A stretch of DNA of 56,864 bases, taken from positions 64,294-121,157 of the forward strand of contig JADZBC010000016.1 of the NCBI GenBank assembly GCA_020852295.1. The letters are read 5' to 3'. A program made the translations under genes and the position numbers. Shown here one piece after another: positions 19,919-27,258 of the stretch. Source of the DNA: a bacterium (GTDB lineage: Bacteria > Patescibacteriota > Saccharimonadia > CAILAD01 > JADZBC01). Under the pieces are notes generated by a model. It was given only the letters and a program-made list of their open reading frames with translations, had not been told where the DNA came from and ran no database searches. How positions within the stretch are numbered: position 1 is the stretch's first letter; every line of letters begins with the position of its first letter.

Positions 19919-20866
19919 TTAGGCGGTAACGCCTTCAAGTGGGCTGGTAGCGTCGAAACTATTTGCCTGACTGGTCGCCTGCTCCACCAATTCGTCCACT
20001 AAAAGGACCTGGTCGCTTACCGTCGTCGGGGTAGACGAGGATTTCGGCTGACTCTTCAATTGGCTGGGCTGAGACTTTTTTTTTGAGCCGTCCGCGTTCG
20101 GCTGAGCTGGCTTCTTGTCGGCCGCGAGAACTTTTACGATCTCTTGCTGCTTGGCACCGGCACTCATCATCTGGGCTGCCACCGTCAATGCTTTGGCGGT
20201 AGTAGCTGGAGCGGTAAAGTTGGCAGTGGCTGACATAATACCGGTCAATAGGGCCGTTGCGATACTTTCATCCATGAGGCCCTGGCCGAGCGACTCAGTA
20301 ACCGAGATAAGCATTTCGCAGACTGAGCTGGCAGCCTGATCAACCAGGTTAACGCTACCGAAGCTAGCATTGATGCGATGGTAATCAATATTAATAAGAT
20401 GCAAACCATCGAACATCGTCGGGTTTTGCTCGTGAATACGATCGATCTTGTCAAGTGAGGTCACACCTAGCGCAACAACGAGATCAAATTGAAACGCACC
20501 GTACGAAAAACTCGCATCTTCCGGAAGGAAGTTGCCGGCCACAGGTGTAACAGTAATATTGAGGACACCGTTTTCAATGGTGTATTTGAGCTTATCAACC
20601 TCAACGTGTGCCATGTCAAGACTCACGATAAAGTCACGCACACCATCAAGGTTTGGTGAGATGTGGCTCGTATCAAGAATAGATGCAGCCGATGGGAGCG
20701 GATCAGACACCACTACCTGCGGTTGCTTACCAAGCTTCGTTAGAACTGACGACAGCGCCACGATTGCGGCCAGCTGGTCATTATTTGGATTGCGCGAAGT
20801 AACCAGCAGCACTTTTTGCGCCTGGCGAATCAGTTCGCTAACCTGTTGTTTGGGTGTTAATTCCAT
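19919..20866 (-). CDS. DHH family phosphoesterase-like protein
   Basis: LLVTSRNPNNDQLAAIVALSSVLTKLGKQPQVVVSD; DYHRINASFGSVNLVDQAASSVCEML; Ser/Gln-rich C-terminal tail. Confidence 0.7.
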   Translation of the reverse strand: MELTPKQQVSELIRQAQKVLLVTSRNPNNDQLAAIVALSSVLTKLGKQPQVVVSDPLPSAASILDTSHISPNLDGVRDFIVSLDMAHVEVDKLKYTIENGVLNITVTPVAGNFLPEDASFSYGAFQFDLVVALGVTSLDKIDRIHEQNPTMFDGLHLINIDYHRINASFGSVNLVDQAASSVCEMLISVTESLGQGLMDESIATALLTGIMSATANFTAPATTAKALTVAAQMMSAGAKQQEIVKVLAADKKPAQPNADGSKKKSQPSQLKSQPKSSSTPTTVSDQVLLVDELVEQATSQANSFDATSPLEGVTA

Positions 20867-21026
20867 AGGTTTTCCAAAAGACAATATGTTACTTTAGCAA
20901 ATTATCCATCATTTGTCAATAGCCATAAGAATTTTTGAGTATTTTTTCGCCTCAAATATATTGAAAAAAGTATAAATACGTGGTATTGTATAGTTTCGTC
21001 TCTAGCCAGGAAGGCTGCTGTTCCCC

Positions 21027-21209
21027 ATGAAATTCCTACTCGAGATATTTACGTTGCCGATGCGCACCATCGCCAGCTTCGGCAACGCCGGGGCGTGCCG
21101 CAACGCCCACCGGGCCTGTCACGCACTGAGGGCTGCTGAGCACGAAGTGGAGGACCTCGTCCACCGCCTCGCTCACCTCCCCAAGCGACAGACCCAACCC
21201 GAGAGCTAG
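21027..21209 (+). CDS. Hypothetical 60-aa protein in a GC-rich cassette
   Basis: AT-rich promoter-like upstream, GC-rich body, hairpin after the stop; MKFLLEIFTLPMRTIASFGNAGACRNAHRACHALRAAEHEVEDLVHRLAHLPKRQTQPES. Confidence 0.5.
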   Translation: MKFLLEIFTLPMRTIASFGNAGACRNAHRACHALRAAEHEVEDLVHRLAHLPKRQTQPES

Positions 21210-21230
21210 GGGTTACCCCCTGGCCTCATC

Positions 21231-21265
21231 GATGCCCCACTTGGTTTTGCGACCGGTGGGGCATC
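21231..21265 (+). terminator. Strong hairpin at end of cassette
   Basis: GATGCCCCAC ... GTGGGGCATC; no clear U-tract follows. Confidence 0.45.
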
Positions 21266-21343
21266 TGCACGTCTAGGCGGTTTACAAATCCTTCCAGATA
21301 CGTTATACTTATCGCTGTTATTTTTTAAGGAACAGTATTCCTC

Positions 21344-21694
21344 ATGCCAATCATCAAATCAGCAATTAAGCGTACCCGACAGGCCAAAAAGCGACGTGCT
21401 TACAACGTTGGCGTTAAGCAAGCCGTAAAGGGTAAAATCAAAGCTTTTCGAGCCGACCTATCGGCTGAAGAGATCAAGAAAGCTCACGACAGCCTTGTCG
21501 CTGCTATCTCTGAGCTCGATCGTGCAGTAAAGCGCGGTACCCTGCACAAGCGTACGGTAGCTCGACGCAAAAGCCGCCTGACGAAGCAGTACAACACTGT
21601 ATCGGATGCAGCTTACGGTACTCAAAAAAGTGCCAAGCCAGCAGCTAAGCCCGCTGCTACCAAAAAGCCAGCGGCTAAAAAAGCTGCCAAGTAG
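21344..21694 (+). CDS. rpsT: 30S ribosomal protein S20
   Basis: MPIIKSAIKRTRQAKKRRAYNVGVKQAVK...; Ala/Lys-rich C-terminal extension. Confidence 0.92.
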   Translation: MPIIKSAIKRTRQAKKRRAYNVGVKQAVKGKIKAFRADLSAEEIKKAHDSLVAAISELDRAVKRGTLHKRTVARRKSRLTKQYNTVSDAAYGTQKSAKPAAKPAATKKPAAKKAAK

Positions 21695-21697
21695 CTA

Positions 21698-22621
21698 CTA
21701 ATCAGCCGTTAATTTGAAAATCAGCTCTTCTAGGGCTGATTTTGCGTTTAGCCGACCAGACTTTATCGCAAAGTCAGCAGCTACGAGCTGTTGATAAGAC
21801 TCGCGTAGGCGATCAAAAGAGATAGCCCTGGCAGTTTGAGCCGCTCGACGCAATACAAATGGCGAAATACTAAAGGTCTTACTGATGCGCTCGTAGTCGC
21901 CACCGCTCTCTTTGGCTAATACAAGATTTCTTAGCTGCCAGTTGAGCATGGCTAAGATTTGTTGATCTGAACTACCCTGCAGCAACAACTCCTCATATAT
22001 TGCATGCGCCCCGGACGTATCTTTTGACCATATGGCATCGATTAGCCGAAAGATAGTCAACTCAGGTGACGCGGTCACAAGTTCAGCAACAGCGTCTTTT
22101 GTAATCCGCTCCGAGTAACTACCAAGTTTAATGATCTCCTGCTCGAGGCGCCATTGATCCGGCCCAATATATTCGACCAGCTGCAGTAGTGCGTCATTAT
22201 CAATCGAAAATCCATAGTCGGCGACAGTTCGTTTGAGCCAAGCAATAAGTTTTGGTCGATCGAGCAGCTTAAACTCTTGAGCCGTCTTGAGCTTGGCGAG
22301 GACTTTGAAATACTTGCTGCGGCGGTCAACTTCATGCTCCCAGATCACGATAATTGTCGTATCTGGAATCGACTCAATGATTTGTTCAATCTGCTCGCGA
22401 GCCACCTTATTTGCGCCCAAATCTTTGACAATAATCAGTCGGCTGCTCTCAAAAAGTGGCTGAACCGCAATGGAATTGAGGAAGTCACCCAGGCTTCGCT
22501 CGGTCATATCAAAAATCTCCAGACTATACGCAGTGCCTGTTTTTTGCTCATACTTGCGCGCTATGGCGTCAATCTGCCGACGCACGGCATAGCTATTTTC
22601 ACCATAAAAGAAGAAAACCAT
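21698..22621 (-). CDS. holA: DNA polymerase III subunit delta
   Basis: MVFFFYGENSYAVRRQIDAIARKYEQ...SSRLIIVKDLGANK; HolA-like length and pattern. Confidence 0.8.
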   Translation of the reverse strand: MVFFFYGENSYAVRRQIDAIARKYEQKTGTAYSLEIFDMTERSLGDFLNSIAVQPLFESSRLIIVKDLGANKVAREQIEQIIESIPDTTIIVIWEHEVDRRSKYFKVLAKLKTAQEFKLLDRPKLIAWLKRTVADYGFSIDNDALLQLVEYIGPDQWRLEQEIIKLGSYSERITKDAVAELVTASPELTIFRLIDAIWSKDTSGAHAIYEELLLQGSSDQQILAMLNWQLRNLVLAKESGGDYERISKTFSISPFVLRRAAQTARAISFDRLRESYQQLVAADFAIKSGRLNAKSALEELIFKLTAD

Positions 22622-22639
22622 ATGATCTAGTGTATCAGA

Positions 22640-23533
22640 TTAGGTGTGGTTGACTTTTTTGGCACGAGGCAATTTTTGGCAAGCCGGACAATAATGCGTA
22701 CCACGGCCGGCAACTCGTATCTTTTCGATAATGGCACCGCAGTCTGGACACGGCTGACCTTCGCGTCGAAATACTCGGGCAAATTTCAAATAGCTCCCCT
22801 TGTTGCCATCGGCATCGACGTAGTTCTTATCAGAGCTTCCGCCGTGCGCCAGCGAAAGGCGCATGACATCAGGAATCGCGGCATGCAGTAGTTTGATTTT
22901 CTTTAGGGGTACATCCCCAGTTCGCATCGCCGGATGTATACCGGCAATATGCAAACTCTCGTCGGCGTAGATGTTGCCAACACCGGCCACGATAGTCTGA
23001 TCGAGAATCGCTGCTTTGATAGAAGTATTCTTACGGCGCGCGAGGGCTTTGCGAAAAGCCGCCAGGCTAAACTCGGTACCGAGCGGCTCAGGTCCAACCT
23101 TGCGAAAGAAATCGATCTCAGATATCTCGGCAGTTGGCACCAGTCGCATCCAGCCAAACTTGCGCTGGTCATTAAAAAACAGAGTCGATTCATCGGTGAA
23201 GTGCATCGTGGCTCGGGTACTGCGATCGGGTAATTCGCCCAAGAGGCTGTCATTTGGATGACCACCACCCCAACGCTCGCGACCGATAAACACCAATTGG
23301 CCAGTCATCTTAAGGTGCACACTCAAGCTATAGTCGGTATTTAGCTCGAATAGCAAGACTTTAGCCCGCCGATCGATCTTAGTAATGGTAGCCCCAATCA
23401 AAAACTGACGCACCAACTCCGGATCATTCGGAAAACTCTTAGGGGCATCTGAGCTGACCGACTTCACGATCAGTCCAGGCAAGTGGCGCTGTAGGCCAAG
23501 CCGAATTGTCTCTACTTCGGGTAGTTCTGGCAT
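22640..23533 (-). CDS. mutM: Formamidopyrimidine-DNA glycosylase
   Basis: MPELPEVETIRLGLQRHL; C-terminal zinc finger CPDCGAIIEKIRVAGRGTHYCPACQ. Confidence 0.97.
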   Translation of the reverse strand: MPELPEVETIRLGLQRHLPGLIVKSVSSDAPKSFPNDPELVRQFLIGATITKIDRRAKVLLFELNTDYSLSVHLKMTGQLVFIGRERWGGGHPNDSLLGELPDRSTRATMHFTDESTLFFNDQRKFGWMRLVPTAEISEIDFFRKVGPEPLGTEFSLAAFRKALARRKNTSIKAAILDQTIVAGVGNIYADESLHIAGIHPAMRTGDVPLKKIKLLHAAIPDVMRLSLAHGGSSDKNYVDADGNKGSYLKFARVFRREGQPCPDCGAIIEKIRVAGRGTHYCPACQKLPRAKKVNHT

Positions 23534-23566
23534 AACAACATTATACCATTCTCTCGGAGAATATTA

Positions 23567-23595
23567 TTGACTTTTTAATATAGTTATGCTATAGT
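23567..23595 (+). promoter_or_regulatory. Sigma70-type promoter of the hammerhead cassette
   Basis: TTGACT (23567-23572), 17-nt spacer, TATAGT (23590-23595). Confidence 0.7.
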
Positions 23596-23601
23596 TTTAC
23601 A

Positions 23602-23622
23602 TCGACCGGAAAGCCCGGTCGA
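23602..23622 (+). promoter_or_regulatory. Predicted 5'-terminal mRNA hairpin
   Basis: TCGACCGG aaagc CCGGTCGA, perfect 8-bp stem starting about 7 nt after the -10 element. Confidence 0.65.
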
Positions 23623-23661
23623 CCCCAGGTTGAGGGGATGCACCTTTAGAGGAGGTGAAAC

Positions 23662-23898
23662 ATGGAGAAGTTCTGGGATCGTGTGGTCATGTTCCTGGTG
23701 CTGCTGGTGCTCGGATCAGTGGTGATCGCGGCAATCGCCACCTACTGGTGGCTGATCGCAATCGCACTGGTGCTCGGCGGTGGTGCCTACATCGGCGGTC
23801 GCCTGCTCTGGCGACGACTGACCGGCGGTGGCAACACCAACGGGAACGGTGGCGGCAACACCACCCACTACCACGGTGGCACCCACCACCACTGGTAG
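23662..23898 (+). CDS. Small membrane protein with Gly/Asn/His-rich C-terminal tail (78 aa)
   Basis: GAGGAGGTG Shine-Dalgarno before ATG; MEKFWDRVVMFLVLLVLGSVVIAAIATYWWLIAIALVLGGGAYIGGRLLWRRLTGGGNTNGNGGGNTTHYHGGTHHHW. Confidence 0.75.
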   Translation: MEKFWDRVVMFLVLLVLGSVVIAAIATYWWLIAIALVLGGGAYIGGRLLWRRLTGGGNTNGNGGGNTTHYHGGTHHHW

Positions 23899-24017
23899 TG
23901 ACCGGCGTGTCCCGGCGGTGAAGGTAAAGACGTGCCTGGCAACGATGCCACGCAGCCCTTCCCGCCACAGTGCTTCCGCACAACGAGCCACCTGCTCGTT
24001 CCTCCCCTCAACCGTCC

Positions 24018-24066
24018 GACTTCATGAATGTGCGTTCATGCTGATGAGTCCAAAAGGACGAAAGTC
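24018..24066 (+). ncRNA. Type III hammerhead self-cleaving ribozyme
   Basis: GACU-U^-CAUGAA-UGUGCG-UUCAUG-CUGAUGA-GUCC-AAAA-GGAC-GAAA-GUC: stem III GACU/AGUC, stem I 6 bp, invariant CUGAUGA and GAAA, stem II 4 bp with G10.1-C11.1; predicted cleavage after U24022. Confidence 0.9.
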
Positions 24067-24069
24067 AAA

Positions 24070-26820
24070 CTACTCGAGCTCACCCCAGTTTTTGCCAGTT
24101 TTGATACCAACATCGATCGGCACAGAAAACTTGTGCACGTTGATCATATTGTCGCGCAAGATTTTTGACACAGCGTCTGCTTGTGATGCATCACACTCAA
24201 CGATCAATTCATCATGGATCTGCAGGATGATGTGAGCGCCCTCGGGTAGCCTCTTGGCCACTTTGATCATGGCCAGCTTCATCATGTCGGCAGCCGTTGC
24301 CTGAAGTGGCATATTAACAGCGGCCCGTTCAGCAGCACTGCGGACGATAAAGTTATTTGAGACAACATCTGGACAAGGCCGACGACGACCAAAGAGCGAC
24401 TCAGTATAGCCTTCTTTACGGGCAAACTGCTTAACCGACTCAATGTAGTCCGCCACCCCGCGGCGAATTGAAAAGTAACGGTCAATAAACTCACGCGCCT
24501 GATGGTTGTCCATGCCGGTCGCTACAGAAAGCCCATGCGGATTCATGCCATAGAGAATACCAAAGTTAATAGTCTTTGCTGCGTATCGCTGCTCGGTCGT
24601 AACGTCCTCAGGCTTCACCTCGTAAAGCTGGGCAGCTGTTAGGCGATGAATGTCAGCACCATCCTCAAAAGCCTGGATCATCTCTTTGTCGTGGGCGAGC
24701 TCGGCCGCTAGACGTAGCTCAATCTGCGAGTAATCAGCCGAAACAAATACCTTGCCCTTGGTGGCTACAAAAGCATTGCGTACCAATTTGCCAAGAGCAG
24801 TACGTACCGGAATGTTCTGCAAGTTTGGGTTGTTCGAACTCAAACGGCCAGTCTGCGCTATCGTCTGATTGTAGCTCGTGTGCACCCGGCCGTCGCGCTT
24901 ACTTACCAGCAGCGGCAACGCATCCACGTAGGTGCTTTTGAGTTTTGTGAGCTCGCGATATTCAAATATCAGATCAATTATTTCGTGGCTACCACGCAAC
25001 TTCTCAAGCTCTGACGCTGCTGTGCTGACGCCTGACTTTATCTTTTTGAGATTGTCGGACTGAATCTTGAGTTTGTCGAAGAGCACCTCTTTGAGCTGTT
25101 GAGTTGACGAGATATTGAAGTGCCCGCCAGCCAATTTCCAGATTTGCTCCTGGCACTTGACGATATCGGCGTCAATTTTTGTGGCAAATTTTGCCAGATA
25201 GCTGGTATCGAGCTCCACGCCCTGCAGCTCAATATCGCCCAGTACGGGTATGAGTGGCCACTCCATCTGCTGCGCCACTTCATCGACACGGCCAAGCTTC
25301 TTGAGACGTGGTGCCAATACTTCATAAAGACGCCAGGTGATATCAGCGTCTTCTGCGGCATACACGACCGCCTCTTTGATATCCGCTTCAGCGAATGTCT
25401 TCTGGGTCTTGCCCTTCGGACCAATGAGCTCGGTGATCTCGACCATCTCGATGCCGAGTTCGGCAAAGGCTAATTCTGATAGCGTCTGGGCCCGCAACAG
25501 TGGATTTATCAGATAGTTAGCCACCATGGTGTCAAAGCTGATGCCGGCCAGCTCCACCCCGTGCTGGGCCATGATTTGGTAGTCAAACTTGATATTGTGT
25601 CCGATCTTGCCGATCTTTTTATCACCCAAAAGTGGCTTGAGAGCCTCAAGGACGGCCTGCTTATCGAGTTGCTCGCCAGCAACATGACCTACTGGCAGAT
25701 AGTAAGCCTCGCCTGCTTTACACGAAAAGCTCATCCCAACGAGGTTGGCCGTCACAACATCAACGCTATCCGTCTCAGTGTCGAAAGCGAAGCACTCTTG
25801 TTTTGACAAAACCGCAATGAGATCATCCAATGCTTGCTGATTATCAACACAAATATATTTGGCTTTTTTCAGGTGTTCACGACCAATGCTAGGTTCATTT
25901 TTTTGGACACCTTCATCTGTAAAAAGCTCTGATTGAACATTATTTGTATTCAGACCAGAGCCTGGCAATTTATTGAGCAAACTACGAAAACCTAGTCTCT
26001 GAAATAGATCAAAGACTTTTTTTCGATCGTAACCATCGACTTCTGCGTCACGTAGGTCAAACGGAATATCAATATCTGTCTTAATGGCTGACAGCTCGAG
26101 ACTCAGATAGGCATTTTCTTTGTCTTTTTCTAGTTTTGCACGCAGCGCCGGGCGAATCTTATCAAGGTTTGCATACATAGCATCAAGAGTATTGTACTCA
26201 GATACAAGCTCTGTAGCAGTCTTGTCGCCAATACCAACGACTCCTGGAATATTGTCAGAGGTGTCCCCTTTGAGCGCCTTGTACGTAATAAACTCTGTGG
26301 GTGTGACGCCGTATTTTTCAACCACCGCCGCTTCATCATAGAGTACCGTGTCGGTAAAGCCACGTCGCATCGTGTAGACCTGCGTATGGCTATCGACTAG
26401 CTGAAGCTCATCCATGTCACCCGTCACAATAATAACGTCGTGAGTGCCGTTGTATCGCTTCGCCAGCGCACCAATCACATCATCGGCCTCATAGCCCGGC
26501 TTCTCAATGAGTGGGATATTAAAGGTCTGCACTAACTCCTTGGTAACGGGGATCTGCTTTACGAGCGACTCGTCGATTTCTGCACGGGTTCCCTTGTAGT
26601 CATCATAAATCTTGTGCCGAAAAGTCGGCCCTGGCATGTCCCAGCCCACCACAACATAGTCCGGCTTCAGGTCGGCGATTGCCTTGAGCAGTATGGTCGT
26701 AAAGCCGAATACTCCATTGGTCGGCGTACCATCTTTAGCCGATAGATATGGAATGGCGTGGAAGCCACGATGCAGCAGAGCGTGCCCATCAAATAATACT
26801 AACTTTTTTCGTTTTGCCAT
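24070..26820 (-). CDS. polA: DNA polymerase I
   Basis: 5'-3' exonuclease, 3'-5' exonuclease-like and Pol A domains (SADYSQIELRLAAELAHD; NFGILYGMNPHGLS; LQIHDELIVE). Confidence 0.97.
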   Translation of the reverse strand: MAKRKKLVLFDGHALLHRGFHAIPYLSAKDGTPTNGVFGFTTILLKAIADLKPDYVVVGWDMPGPTFRHKIYDDYKGTRAEIDESLVKQIPVTKELVQTFNIPLIEKPGYEADDVIGALAKRYNGTHDVIIVTGDMDELQLVDSHTQVYTMRRGFTDTVLYDEAAVVEKYGVTPTEFITYKALKGDTSDNIPGVVGIGDKTATELVSEYNTLDAMYANLDKIRPALRAKLEKDKENAYLSLELSAIKTDIDIPFDLRDAEVDGYDRKKVFDLFQRLGFRSLLNKLPGSGLNTNNVQSELFTDEGVQKNEPSIGREHLKKAKYICVDNQQALDDLIAVLSKQECFAFDTETDSVDVVTANLVGMSFSCKAGEAYYLPVGHVAGEQLDKQAVLEALKPLLGDKKIGKIGHNIKFDYQIMAQHGVELAGISFDTMVANYLINPLLRAQTLSELAFAELGIEMVEITELIGPKGKTQKTFAEADIKEAVVYAAEDADITWRLYEVLAPRLKKLGRVDEVAQQMEWPLIPVLGDIELQGVELDTSYLAKFATKIDADIVKCQEQIWKLAGGHFNISSTQQLKEVLFDKLKIQSDNLKKIKSGVSTAASELEKLRGSHEIIDLIFEYRELTKLKSTYVDALPLLVSKRDGRVHTSYNQTIAQTGRLSSNNPNLQNIPVRTALGKLVRNAFVATKGKVFVSADYSQIELRLAAELAHDKEMIQAFEDGADIHRLTAAQLYEVKPEDVTTEQRYAAKTINFGILYGMNPHGLSVATGMDNHQAREFIDRYFSIRRGVADYIESVKQFARKEGYTESLFGRRRPCPDVVSNNFIVRSAAERAAVNMPLQATAADMMKLAMIKVAKRLPEGAHIILQIHDELIVECDASQADAVSKILRDNMINVHKFSVPIDVGIKTGKNWGELE

Positions 26821-26857
26821 CTGATGACATTATACCCTACCATGCTACAATACGGGT

Positions 26858-27244
26858 ATGAGTACATACGAACCAACCGATGGCGGCACACCGCAGGACC
26901 CAGCCAAGGAGCGATTTACTCCACCTATTGATCCCTCCCTGGAAGACGAACTCGACGACAAGTATCGCGAGAAAAAAAGATTAGATATTCTAGGCCGTGG
27001 CAACGAACATCCAGAGGGAGTTATTGATATTAGTGACTACCCCGAGGGACAAGAAGATGAGCCCACCGCAACACCAACTACCACAGACGAGTCCGCCGAG
27101 CCCCCAGCCGTCACAGATACCTCTGGCAGTGAGGTAACAATCATGACGCCAGAAGAGCGTGAACGTTTGCGTAAAGAAGACCCCGAGGCCTATCGCCGAC
27201 GTGCCGAAGAAGAACGGGACACCGACAAAGACTACTGGCAATAG
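26858..27244 (+). CDS. Hypothetical acidic, probably disordered protein
   Basis: 128-aa ORF rich in D/E/P/T. Confidence 0.6.
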   Translation: MSTYEPTDGGTPQDPAKERFTPPIDPSLEDELDDKYREKKRLDILGRGNEHPEGVIDISDYPEGQEDEPTATPTTTDESAEPPAVTDTSGSEVTIMTPEERERLRKEDPEAYRRRAEEERDTDKDYWQ

Positions 27245-27258
27245 CTAAACATCACAGA

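Noticed and set aside
23655-23921. Overlapping 88-aa plus ORF and 98/91-aa reverse ORFs in the hammerhead cassette
   Set aside because: The 78-aa frame has the correctly spaced SD and a coherent TM protein; the others are frame shadows of GC-rich DNA.
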